Assembly: GCA_963726365.1 (NCBI GenBank)
Contig: CAVSCI010000009.1
Location: forward strand, 137,623 to 201,622
Source of the DNA: JAABQG01 sp963726365
GTDB taxonomy: Bacteria > Pseudomonadota > Gammaproteobacteria > Burkholderiales > Burkholderiaceae_C
Length of the DNA stretch: 64,000 nt
Direction of reading: 5' to 3'
The position numbers and the translations under genes were made by a program. This document shows, piece after piece, positions 1-9,627 of the stretch (within the stretch, counting starts at the first letter, position 1; each line of letters opens with the position of its first letter). Under the pieces are notes generated by a model that was not told the DNA's origin, ran no database searches, and saw nothing but the letters and a program-made list of their open reading frames with translations.

Positions 1-502
1 GGCGCTCACGCTGCCACTGCTGGTGGCCGCCGGCTGGCTGTTCGTCAAAAAGCGCAAGGGCACGTACTGGCCTTTTGTGTGGGGTTTCATCTTCTTCGCG
101 CTGTTCGCGTTCTTCGTCGAGCTGGTGCCGTACCTGCCGAGCTACGGCGGCTACGTGCGCTACATCGTCGGCATCGTCATCACAGCGCTTGTCGGGCGCT
201 ACGCCATCCTGGCGCTGAGCCGCTATCTGGAGCGCCAGAAGCTGGCCGAGAGCCTGCCCGACGCCCAGCGCCGCGAGGAGCTCAGCTACGACGTGGCGCT
301 GGCGCGCCTGGCCAAGGGCGTGTGCCCGGGTTGCGAGCGTACGGTGGACCTGAAGGACGAGAAGAACGACTTCTGCCCGCACTGCGGCATCGGCCTGCAC
401 GACCACTGCGGGTATTGCCAGGCGCGCAAGAGCGCGTTTTCACGCTTCTGCCATGCCTGCGGGACACCGGCGCGGGCCACGGGCGGTACAGCGCCGACCT
501 GA
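1..502 (+). CDS. Membrane protein with C-terminal double zinc ribbon (5' partial)
   Basis: The reading frame is open to the left edge, so the true start is outside the window; a GTG at 23 is only an internal candidate. The visible part has two hydrophobic segments (about residues 15-40 and 45-65 of the visible protein), then a charged linker. The C-terminal 60 residues hold four CxxC pairs (CPGC, CPHC, CGYC, CHAC), the pattern of a double zinc ribbon. It is probably an inner-membrane protein with a cytoplasmic zinc-binding tail. The function is unknown. It converges on the next gene across a 116-base gap in which I see no clear terminator. Confidence 0.7.
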   Translation, partial: ALTLPLLVAAGWLFVKKRKGTYWPFVWGFIFFALFAFFVELVPYLPSYGGYVRYIVGIVITALVGRYAILALSRYLERQKLAESLPDAQRREELSYDVALARLAKGVCPGCERTVDLKDEKNDFCPHCGIGLHDHCGYCQARKSAFSRFCHACGTPARATGGTAPT

Positions 503-618
503 GAACCGGGGGCGGCGGCTTCTGAAGCCGAAATATCAACCAAAGCCGGTGCTACCCATCGGGAATGGCTCGCTGGATGCTATCAAGTCAGGACTGAATT
601 CGGGCAGGTCGAGTCGGC

Positions 619-1164
619 TCAGCCCCGGCCCCACGCGCGTCGCCAGGCCTGCCAGCGCCGGCGCACCCGGCGCTTGAGCACGCGCGCGGCACGCCACGGC
701 CAGGACGCGCGTACCTGCATCAAAAGCGCGGCTTTCCAGGCCGTCCAGCGACCGTACAGGGCCGCGAACCAGGCCAGGCGCATCAGGGACGGTTGCGTCA
801 GGGTGAACAGGCGTGCCACCACGGCCGTGCCGACAAGCTTGGCCCCCACGATGACGGCGCCACCGGCCAGCACCTGGCCGTGCCCGATCAACCAGAGCGC
901 GCCCAGCTTCACCGGAAAAAGCGCCAGCGTGGGCAGGACGAACAGCGCCAGTGCAGCCCATGGCGGCAGGCGGCGGATGACGTCCTCCAGCCGCCGCAGG
1001 TGCAGCCAGGCACCCAGCCGCGCCAACGCTGCTTGCAGCGGCTCCCAGCCCCATTCCTCGAACAGGATGAGCAGGGCCAGCAGCCAGCCGACGAGGTGTT
1101 CCAGCAGGCGCAGCGGCGCCAGCAGCGCGCGTCGTCCGGGGCCGGGGAGGTCGTTGGAGTTCAT
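619..1164 (-). CDS. Small integral membrane protein, unknown function
   Basis: A protein of about 181 residues with hydrophobic stretches near residues 20-40, 68-85 and 90-125, and a very basic Arg/Trp-rich tail (RVLKRRVRRRWQAWRRAW), which suggests a cytoplasmic C-terminus. I chose the ATG at 1164 over the upstream start at 1197 because the extra residues look non-native and a purine-rich AAAGAAAG lies just upstream. It follows tgt on the same strand after an 80-base gap and could be co-transcribed. I do not recognise the family. Confidence 0.6.
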   Translation of the reverse strand: MNSNDLPGPGRRALLAPLRLLEHLVGWLLALLILFEEWGWEPLQAALARLGAWLHLRRLEDVIRRLPPWAALALFVLPTLALFPVKLGALWLIGHGQVLAGGAVIVGAKLVGTAVVARLFTLTQPSLMRLAWFAALYGRWTAWKAALLMQVRASWPWRAARVLKRRVRRRWQAWRRAWGRG

Positions 1165-1245
1165 CCTGGACTTTCTTTGGGCACAACCCAGCGTCATTGG
1201 GTCATGGTCTGCTCCTGGTTCAGGAGCAACCTGGTGCCGCCATTC

Positions 1246-2430
1246 TCATACCCCGCGCGCCCGGTCCGCCTTGAATTTCGCGCGGAATTCGCCAAACCGG
1301 CCGGCGTCCAGCGCCTCGCGCACTTCGCGCATCAGGTCCAGGTAGTAGTGCAGGTTGTGCACGGTGGCCAGCATCGGGCTGAGCATTTCGCCGCAGCGAT
1401 CCAGGTGGTGCAGGTAGGCGCGGCTGAAGCCGTCGCGGCCGCCGTCGGCCCATGAAACGCCCGCGCTGCCGGCGCAGGCGTAGCAGGTGCAGCTCGCATC
1501 CAGCGGCTGCGGGTCGCTCTTGTGGCGCGCGTTGCGGATCTTCAGGTCGCCAAAGCGGGTGAACAGCGTGCCGTTGCGCGCGTTGCGCGTGGGCATCACG
1601 CAGTCGAACATGTCCACGCCCTGGGCCACGCCCTCGACCAGGTCTTCGGGCGTGCCGACACCCATCAGGTAGCGCGGCTTGTTGGGCGGGCAGGCGGTGC
1701 GGGGTGTGCGCCATGATCTGCAGCATCTGCTCCTTCGGCTCGCCCACGCTCACGCCGCCGACCGCGTAGCCGGGGAAGTCCATTTCGACGAGCTGGCCCA
1801 GCGATTCCTGGCGCAGGTTCTCGAACATGCCGCCCTGCACGATGCCGAACAGCGCGTTGGGGTTTTCCAGTTTCGTGAACTCGGCCTGGCAGCGTCTGGC
1901 CCAGCGCAGCGAGAGTTCCATCGAGGTGCGGGCCTCGCGCTCGGTGGTGAGGTGGCCCTTGGTCTCATACGGCGTGCACTCGTCGAACTGCATGACGATG
2001 TCGCTGTTCAATATCGTCTGGATCTGCATGCTGATTTCGGGCGTGAGGAACAGCTTGTCGCCGTTGACCGGGCTGGAGAAGCGCACGCCTTCTTCGCTGA
2101 TCTTGCGCATCTCGCCCAGCGACCAGACCTGAAAGCCGCCGGAGTCGGTCAGGATGGGCTTGTCCCATTTCTCGAACTGGTGCAGGCCGCCGAAGCTCTG
2201 CATCACGTCCAGCCCGGGGCGCATCCACAGGTGGAAGGTGTTGCCCAGGATGATCTGCGCACCCATGTCGATCAGGCTGCGCGGCATCACGCCCTTGACC
2301 GTGCCGTAGGTGCCCACGGGCATGAAGATGGGGGTTTCGACCACGCCGTGGTTGAGCGTGAGGCGGCCGCGCCGCGCGTGCGTGCCGGGGTGGTCGCCCT
2401 GGGCGGCGTCGGTCTTGAGCAGTTCGAATT

Positions 2431-2437
<7 letters not shown>
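1246..2437 (-). CDS. tgt: Queuine tRNA-ribosyltransferase (one frameshift)
   Basis: Tgt exchanges guanine-34 of GUN-anticodon tRNAs for the queuosine precursor preQ1. The family signatures DSGGFQVWSLG, QFDECTPY, GIVQGG and the zinc-site cysteines (CTCYAC) with a later His are all present. The gene starts at the ATG at 2437, overlapping the queA stop by 7 bases, so translation is probably coupled. Near 1684-1686 the frame breaks: the expected continuation HRLPANKPRYLMGVG is regained by removing one G from a GGG run. The corrected length is about 396 residues, normal for the family. I treat the break as a probable sequencing error, not a pseudogene. Confidence 0.93.
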
Positions 2438-3529
<1,092 letters not shown>

Positions 3530-3646
3530 GTCGCTTGAGGGCTGGACGAGCCCGTTCCAAGGGTGGGGAGGGATTGAATTGTCCCATGACGCGCCGATGG
3601 CGCTGCAGCACCTGGCGGTAACGTCGAACGGTGCGGGCGGTGGACA

Positions 3647-5767
3647 ATGCGTGCCATGCCCGCCTTGTCCAGACCGCCCGAGCCGGGGGGCCAAATGCCC
3701 CCCACGCCGCTTTCTGCGCCCCAGAAGGCCCTGCGCAAGCTTGGGCTGGTGCGCGATATCGACCTGGCGCTGCATCTGCCTCTGCGCTACGAAGACGAGA
3801 CGCAGATCGTGCGGCTGGGTGATGCGCGCGAAGGCGACACGGTGCAGATCGAGGCCACGGTCACGGCCTGCGAGGTGACGATGCGTCCGCGCCGACAGTT
3901 GCTGGTGACGGTGGATGACGGATCCGATACTTGTGTGTTGCGGTTTTTCAGCTTCTACCCGTCCCACCAGAAGGCGCTGGCGGTGGGCAAGCGCGTCCGC
4001 GTGCGGGGCGAGGTGCGCGGTGGCTTCATGGGGCTGGTGATGATGCATCCCGCCTTTCAGTCGGCGGGTGGCGAGCTCCCGTCAGCGCTGACGCCGGTCT
4101 ACCCCACCGCTGCCGGCTTGCCGCAGGCTTACTTGCGCCGCGCGGTGGCCGGTGGACTGGCGCGTGCCGATCTTTCGGAGACCCTGCCCGACGATATTGG
4201 CGACAACAGTCAGCCTCGACCTCTTTGGAGCCTGCAGGCAGCGCTATCGTATTTGCATCATCCGGCGCCCGATGTTTCCCTTGCCCAGATCGAAGACCGA
4301 AGTCACCCGGCGTGGCAGAGGCTGAAAGCAGAGGAATTGCTGGCCCAGCAGCTGTCCCAGCTGACGGCCAAGCGCGAGCGGGCCCGCCTGCGCGCGCCGG
4401 TTCTGGCGAAGGCAGACCCGGCGATGGCGTCGCGGCGCAGACCCCTGCACGAACAATTGCTGGCGGCGCTGCCTTTTGCGCTGACAGGCGCGCAACGCCG
4501 CGTGGGCGAGGAGATCGCGGGCGATCTCGCGCGCCCCGTGCCCATGCACCGGCTGCTGCAAGGCGATGTGGGCTCGGGCAAGACGGTGGTGGCCGCCATG
4601 GCCGCAGCAATTGCCATGGAAGCAGGCTGGCAGTGCGCGCTGATGGCGCCGACCGAGATCCTGGCGGAACAGCACTTCCGCAAACTGGTTGGCTGGCTCG
4701 AGCCGCTGGACATCCGGGTGGCCTGGCTGACCGGCAGCCAGAAGAAGAAGGAGCGCCGGGCGATGCTTGAACTGATCGAGTCCGGCGATGCGGCGCTGGT
4801 CGTGGGCACCCACGCGGTAATCCAGGAGCAGGTGAAGTTCAGGAACCTGGCGCTGGCCGTCATCGACGAGCAGCACCGGTTTGGCGTGGCCCAGCGGCTG
4901 GCGCTGCGCAGCAAGGTGGACGAGGGCGGACAGGAGCCTCACTTGTTGATGATGTCTGCGACGCCCATCCCGCGCACCCTGGCCATGAGCTACTACGCGG
5001 ACCTGGATGTGTCCACACTGGACGAACTTCCGCCCGGGCGCACGCCGATCATCACCAAGGTGGTGGCCGACAGTCGGCGCGACGAGGTCATCGAACGCAT
5101 CCGCGGTCAGCTGGCGCAGCAGCGGCAGGTCTACTGGGTCTGTCCGCTGATCGAGGAAAGCGAGGCGCTGGACCTGAGCAACGCCACCGCCACGCACGCC
5201 GAGCTCAGCGCGGCGCTTCCGGGCGTGCTGGTCGGGCTGCTGCATTCGCGCATGACACCCGCCGAGAAAAAGGCGGTCATGGGGCTTTTCAGCGACGGAC
5301 TCGTGGGCGTGCTGGTGTCCACCACGGTGATCGAGGTGGGCGTGGACGTGCCCAATGCGTCGCTGATGGTGATCGAGCATGCCGAGCGGTTTGGCTTGTC
5401 GCAACTGCACCAGCTGCGCGGGCGCGTGGGACGCGGCGCGACGGCATCGGCTTGCGTGCTGCTTTACAGCCAGCCGGAAGCAGGGCGCCTGAGCGAGGCC
5501 TCGCGCGAGCGCCTGAAGGCCATGGCCGAGACCCATGACGGCTTCGAGATCGCGCGACGCGACCTGGAAATCCGCGGGCCAGGCGAGTTCCTGGGGGCCC
5601 GCCAGTCGGGCGCGGCCCTGCTGCGTTTTGCCGATCTGGCGACCGACAGCGCGCTGCTCGAGTGGGCGCGCGCCCTGGCGCCACGCATGCTGGACCGGCA
5701 TCCCGATCTGGCGCGCCGCCACGTTGCGCGCTGGTTGGGAGGAAAATCGGAATTCCTGAAAGCCTGA
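3647..5767 (+). CDS. recG: ATP-dependent DNA helicase RecG
   Basis: RecG remodels stalled replication forks and branched recombination intermediates. The order is an N-terminal wedge/OB domain (about residues 50-170), helicase motif I GDVGSGKT (about 305), the DEQHRFG box (motif II, where most superfamily 2 helicases have DExH), motif III MSATPIPRT, and the C-terminal QLRGRVGRG motif VI. Its 706 residues match the family. Other ATGs at 3656 and 3695 are possible; I kept 3647 because GGTGG lies just before it. The gene is divergent from queA and is followed after 23 bases by oxyR, an arrangement also known from pseudomonads. Confidence 0.96.
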   Translation: MRAMPALSRPPEPGGQMPPTPLSAPQKALRKLGLVRDIDLALHLPLRYEDETQIVRLGDAREGDTVQIEATVTACEVTMRPRRQLLVTVDDGSDTCVLRFFSFYPSHQKALAVGKRVRVRGEVRGGFMGLVMMHPAFQSAGGELPSALTPVYPTAAGLPQAYLRRAVAGGLARADLSETLPDDIGDNSQPRPLWSLQAALSYLHHPAPDVSLAQIEDRSHPAWQRLKAEELLAQQLSQLTAKRERARLRAPVLAKADPAMASRRRPLHEQLLAALPFALTGAQRRVGEEIAGDLARPVPMHRLLQGDVGSGKTVVAAMAAAIAMEAGWQCALMAPTEILAEQHFRKLVGWLEPLDIRVAWLTGSQKKKERRAMLELIESGDAALVVGTHAVIQEQVKFRNLALAVIDEQHRFGVAQRLALRSKVDEGGQEPHLLMMSATPIPRTLAMSYYADLDVSTLDELPPGRTPIITKVVADSRRDEVIERIRGQLAQQRQVYWVCPLIEESEALDLSNATATHAELSAALPGVLVGLLHSRMTPAEKKAVMGLFSDGLVGVLVSTTVIEVGVDVPNASLMVIEHAERFGLSQLHQLRGRVGRGATASACVLLYSQPEAGRLSEASRERLKAMAETHDGFEIARRDLEIRGPGEFLGARQSGAALLRFADLATDSALLEWARALAPRMLDRHPDLARRHVARWLGGKSEFLKA

Positions 5768-5790
5768 ACCTGTTTCGCGATGCGCCATCC

Positions 5791-6756
5791 ATGACCCTCA
5801 CCGAACTCAAATACATCGTCGCCGTCGCGCGCGAGAAGCACTTCGGCAAGGCGGCCGATGCGTGCTTCGTGTCGCAGCCGACACTGTCGGTGGCAATTCG
5901 CAAACTGGAAGACGAGCTGGAGGTCAAGCTCTTCGAGCGCAGCGCCAGCGAGGTGAGCATCACGCCGCTGGGCGAAGAGATCGTGCGCCAGGCGCAGAGC
6001 GTGCTTGAGCAGGCCGCGGCCATCAAGGAAATTGCCAAGCGCGGCAAGGACCCGCTGGCGGGCGCGCTCAAGCTGGGGGTGATCTACACCATCGGTCCTT
6101 ACCTGCTGCCCGATCTTGTGCGCAACGCCATCACCCTGTCACCGCAGATGCCGCTGATGCTGCAGGAAAACTTCACCGTCAAGCTGCTGGAGATGCTGCG
6201 CACCGGTGACATCGATTGCGCCATCCTGGCCGAGCCGTTCCCCGACACGGGCCTTGCCATCGCACCACTCTATGACGAGCCCTTCATGGCGGCGCTGCCG
6301 AGCCACCACCCGCTGGCGACCCACAAGTCGGTGACGTCCGGGCAGCTCAAGAGCGAGACCATGTTGTTGCTGGGCACCGGCCACTGCTTTCGCGACCATG
6401 TCCTGGAGGTTTGCCCCGAGTTCGCGCGCTTCGCCAGCAATGCCGAGGGCATCCGTCGGAGCTTTGAAGGGTCGTCGCTGGAGACCATCAAGCACATGGT
6501 GGCCGCCGGAATGGGTGTGACGCTGGTTCCGCGCCTGTCGGTACCGAAAGAGGCGTTGAGCGCGGGACGCAAGCGACGCAAGGACGAGGATGCGTTCGTC
6601 AAGTACCTGCCGATCGCCGACGAGCATGGCGCCGCGCCGCCTACGCGCCGCGTGGTGCTGGCCTGGCGGCGCAGTTTTACGCGCTACGAGGCGATTGCCG
6701 CGCTGCGCAACGCGATCTATGCTTGCGAGTTGCCAGGGGTGAATCGGCTTTCCTGA
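5791..6756 (+). CDS. oxyR: LysR-family hydrogen peroxide sensor OxyR
   Basis: A 321-residue LysR-type activator with an N-terminal winged helix (about residues 1-60, FGKAADACFVSQPTLS) and an effector domain. The redox pair falls at Cys199 and Cys208 (GHCFRDHVLEVC), the same positions as the disulfide-forming cysteines of E. coli OxyR, so the name rests on the peroxide-sensing residues and not on LysR similarity alone. The ATG at 5791 gives the canonical MTLTELKY start. It follows recG closely and precedes a peroxidase gene, which fits a small oxidative-stress group. Confidence 0.95.
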   Translation: MTLTELKYIVAVAREKHFGKAADACFVSQPTLSVAIRKLEDELEVKLFERSASEVSITPLGEEIVRQAQSVLEQAAAIKEIAKRGKDPLAGALKLGVIYTIGPYLLPDLVRNAITLSPQMPLMLQENFTVKLLEMLRTGDIDCAILAEPFPDTGLAIAPLYDEPFMAALPSHHPLATHKSVTSGQLKSETMLLLGTGHCFRDHVLEVCPEFARFASNAEGIRRSFEGSSLETIKHMVAAGMGVTLVPRLSVPKEALSAGRKRRKDEDAFVKYLPIADEHGAAPPTRRVVLAWRRSFTRYEAIAALRNAIYACELPGVNRLS

Positions 6757-6810
6757 GGTTGGTCCGGTTTTCCGTTCGTTGAATTCGTTTCGATGGAGTT
6801 GATTGAAGAC

Positions 6811-7719
6811 ATGAAATCCGCACAAGCCGGCATCCTGGCCCCGGTGTCCCCCCAGGGCCGCTACCTTTTTTTCTCGCTCAAGCACACGAAAGCCCTTGGC
6901 GAATGCCTGTTGCATCTGGCAGCCGTGGCCGACGGCCGCAACGTCGTGGCCGGGCTGGGCTGCGCGCTGGTCGACGCGCTGGGCGCAAAAGTGCCAGGGC
7001 TGCGCGAGTTTCCGGTGATCGGGGGACACGGTGCCGAAGTGCCTTCAACACCCACGGCCCTGTGGTGCTGGTTGCGCGGCACCGATCGCGGAAAGCTGGT
7101 GCTCACCACGCGCGCACTGGAGAGGGCGCTCGCTCCTGCCCTTCATCTGGATCGCGTGATCGAGGCGTTTCGTCATGGGCGCGGACCCAATGGCCACGGC
7201 CGCGACCTGACGGGTTATGAAGACGGCACGGAAAACCCGAAGGACGCGGCGGCCGAAAAGGCGGCTCTGGTGCACCGCCAGGGCGCCGGCATGAACGGGT
7301 CGAGCTTCGTGGCCGTGCAGCAGTGGGTGCATGATTTCGACGCCTTCGAGGCCATGAGCACGCGGGAGCAGGACTACACGGTGGGCCGGCGCCGCCGTGA
7401 CAACCATGAACTGCAGGATGCGCCCGCGTCGGCCCACGTCAAGCGCACGGCCCAGGAAAGTTTCACACCGGAAGCTTTTGTGCTGCGCCGCTCCATGCCG
7501 TGGGCGCTGGGTCACAAGGCGGGGCTGATGTTCGTGGCGTTCGGCAAGTCGTTCGACGCCTTCGAGGCCCAGATGCGGCGCATGGCCGGGCAGGAAGACG
7601 GCATCACCGATGCGTTGTTCCGCATTTCCAGGCCTATCTCAGGCGCTTTCTTCTGGTGTCCGCCGGTTCGGGAGGATGCCCACGGCGGGCGTCTGGACCT
7701 GCGCCAGATCGGCCTGTGA
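6811..7719 (+). CDS. DyP-type (dye-decolourising) haem peroxidase
   Basis: It has the hallmark GYEDGTENP motif carrying the distal Asp of DyP peroxidases, a likely proximal haem His in SAHVKR and a downstream LRRSMPW segment holding the distal Arg. At about 302 residues it resembles bacterial DyP enzymes without a Tat signal, so it is probably cytoplasmic. The ATG at 6811 is preferred to 6793 because family members begin close to QAGILAP and GAAG lies just before it. It starts 54 bases after oxyR on the same strand and may be an OxyR target; that link is inference. The natural substrate is unknown. Confidence 0.9.
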   Translation: MKSAQAGILAPVSPQGRYLFFSLKHTKALGECLLHLAAVADGRNVVAGLGCALVDALGAKVPGLREFPVIGGHGAEVPSTPTALWCWLRGTDRGKLVLTTRALERALAPALHLDRVIEAFRHGRGPNGHGRDLTGYEDGTENPKDAAAEKAALVHRQGAGMNGSSFVAVQQWVHDFDAFEAMSTREQDYTVGRRRRDNHELQDAPASAHVKRTAQESFTPEAFVLRRSMPWALGHKAGLMFVAFGKSFDAFEAQMRRMAGQEDGITDALFRISRPISGAFFWCPPVREDAHGGRLDLRQIGL

Positions 7720-7747
7720 TGCACCTTCGGGCCGGCTGGCCAGGCTG

Positions 7748-8605
7748 ATGCGCGCCAAGCTGCACCTCTATCTCGACCTGATCCGCTGGAACCGCCCGGC
7801 GGGCTGGCTGCTGCTGTTGTGGCCGACGCTTGCCGCACTGTGGATCGCGGCCGGGGGGTTTCCGGGCTGGCACCTGGTGGCAGTGTTCACTTTGGGCACC
7901 ATCCTGATGCGCAGCGCGGGCTGTTGCATCAATGACGTGGCCGATCGCGAGTTCGACCGCCATGTCAAGCGCACCGCCCAGCGGCCGGTGACCAGCGGCA
8001 AGGTGGGTGTGAAGGAGGCGTTGACTGTGGGTGCGGTGCTGGCCCTGGCGGCATTCGGGCTGGTGCTGACCACCAACCAGGCGACGGTGGCCTGGTCGTT
8101 CGCGGCGCTGGCGATCACGTTGCTCTACCCCTATGCCAAGCGATTTGTCTCGATGCCGCAAGCGGTGCTGGGCGTGGCGTTCAGCTTCGGCATTCCCATG
8201 GCGTTTGCCGCGGTGACCGGCGAGGTGCCCTGGCTGGCCTGGGGACTGTTGCTGGGCAACCTGTTCTGGGTGCTGGCCTATGACACCGAGTACGCCATGG
8301 TGGACCGCGACGACGACCTGCGGATCGGCATGAAGACTTCGGCGATCACGCTCGGGCGCTTCGACGTGGTCGCCGTGATGGCCTTTTACCTGATTTACTT
8401 GTCAATCTGGGGGTTTTCCAGCACCCAATGGTCATCTGGCGCTATTGTTTTAGTTTCAAACATCGCCGCGCTGGCGCAGGTGGCATGGCATTTCGCCCTG
8501 ATCCATGAACGAAGGCGCGAGGGCTGCTTCCAGGCGTTCAGGCTCAATCACTGGCTGGGCTTTACCGTGTTTGCCGGTGTCGTTTTGTCGTATCCGCTTG
8601 GCTAG
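7748..8605 (+). CDS. ubiA: 4-hydroxybenzoate polyprenyltransferase
   Basis: UbiA attaches the polyprenyl tail to 4-hydroxybenzoate in ubiquinone synthesis at the inner membrane. The polytopic protein (about 285 residues) has the first aspartate-rich motif NDVADREFD and the second one in VDRDDDLRIG, plus the conserved SAGCCINDV context. The start is the ATG at 7748 (MRAKLHLYLDLIRWNRPAG). Its 3' third carries a copy of repeat family A in frame (8412-8457) within a membrane segment, visible as an AT-richer patch. It lies 28 bases after the peroxidase gene. Confidence 0.94.
   Translation: MRAKLHLYLDLIRWNRPAGWLLLLWPTLAALWIAAGGFPGWHLVAVFTLGTILMRSAGCCINDVADREFDRHVKRTAQRPVTSGKVGVKEALTVGAVLALAAFGLVLTTNQATVAWSFAALAITLLYPYAKRFVSMPQAVLGVAFSFGIPMAFAAVTGEVPWLAWGLLLGNLFWVLAYDTEYAMVDRDDDLRIGMKTSAITLGRFDVVAVMAFYLIYLSIWGFSSTQWSSGAIVLVSNIAALAQVAWHFALIHERRREGCFQAFRLNHWLGFTVFAGVVLSYPLG
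8412..8457 (+). repeat. Repeat family A, copy 1 (inside ubiA)
   Basis: The 17-nt core CCAGCACCCAATGGTCA starts at 8418, followed by 6 bases and then GCTATTG at 8441, the same spacing as six other copies in the window. It is read through in frame as part of UbiA. Confidence 0.55.
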
Positions 8606-8629
8606 ACCGACACCGGCCGGGCGGCGTCT

Positions 8630-9442
8630 TCAGGCACCGAACTCGTCGCCCAGCTCGTGCGCCCGGCGCCGGGCCGCGTGCAGCGCACGCATGAACAGAT
8701 TCTTCACGTTGTCCTGCTCCATGGACATGATGGCCGCGTAGGTGGTGCCGCCCTTGGAGGTGACGCGCTGGCGCAGCACTTCAGGGGGTTCTTCAGAGGC
8801 ACGCGCCAGCTCGGACGCACCCACGAAGGTGCCCACCGCGAGCTGGTGCGCCTGGTCGCGTGTGAGGCCCATCTCGGTGCCTGCCTGGGTCATGGCTTCA
8901 AGAAAATAGAACACGTAGGCCGGGCCGGAGCCTGACAGCGCCGTGACAGCGTCGAGCTGACTTTCCGGCTCGACCCACAGAAACTGGCCTGTCGTGGCGA
9001 TCACGCGCTCCACCTGGCGCCGGTCTTCGACGGTCACGGCCGCCCGCCCGAACATGGCTGTCATGCCTTTTCCGACCAGGGCGGGGGTGTTGGGCATGGC
9101 CCGGACAATGCGTTGCGTGCCAAGCCAGCTGGCGATGCTGTCGCTGCGGATGCCCGCGGCCACGCTCAGATGCAGCGCGTGCTGGGTGTGCTGGCTGGTT
9201 TGCAGCGCCGCTTCCTTGAAGGTCTGGGGCTTGACGGCCCAGACCACGAGTTCGGCCTTGGCCAGTGCCGGTCCTGGTCCGTGGAGTGCCGTAACGCCAA
9301 ACTGCGCCAGAAGCCTGGCGCGCGCGTCGGCAAAGGGTTCGACCACGTCGATCTGCCGGGACGTCATGCCCTGCTTGAGCAGCCCGCCAATGATGGCGCT
9401 GGCCATGTTGCCGCCGCCGATGAAAGTGATGTGTGTGGTCAT
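8630..9442 (-). CDS. proC: Pyrroline-5-carboxylate reductase
   Basis: ProC reduces pyrroline-5-carboxylate to L-proline with NAD(P)H. The N-terminal Rossmann motif ITFIGGGNMASAIIGG, the middle VVWAVKPQ and VRAMPNTPALVG, and the C-terminal SGSGPAYVF followed by SKGGTT are all family signatures. Its 270 residues are the usual length. It converges on ubiA with a 24-base gap and is divergent from glpK. Confidence 0.96.
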   Translation of the reverse strand: MTTHITFIGGGNMASAIIGGLLKQGMTSRQIDVVEPFADARARLLAQFGVTALHGPGPALAKAELVVWAVKPQTFKEAALQTSQHTQHALHLSVAAGIRSDSIASWLGTQRIVRAMPNTPALVGKGMTAMFGRAAVTVEDRRQVERVIATTGQFLWVEPESQLDAVTALSGSGPAYVFYFLEAMTQAGTEMGLTRDQAHQLAVGTFVGASELARASEEPPEVLRQRVTSKGGTTYAAIMSMEQDNVKNLFMRALHAARRRAHELGDEFGA

Positions 9443-9627
9443 GGTAAGGGCGCTGATTGCTTTGGATGGTTCACGGCGGCCGCGATGGCGCGCCCGTGCG
9501 GGATCGAAATTGTCGTCTTTTGCAGAGACAGTTGCTCAGGGTCGCCGGATGATGCGGAGCGCTGGGCACCACGGCACCGTTCCGGCTCGATGGATGGACG
9601 GCGTTCATTGGGTTACGCTTCATCCCC

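Noticed and set aside
4244..5788. Long minus-strand open frame opposite recG
   Set aside because: It is a GC-driven shadow of the recG coding strand with His/Gln/Arg-rich nonsense composition.
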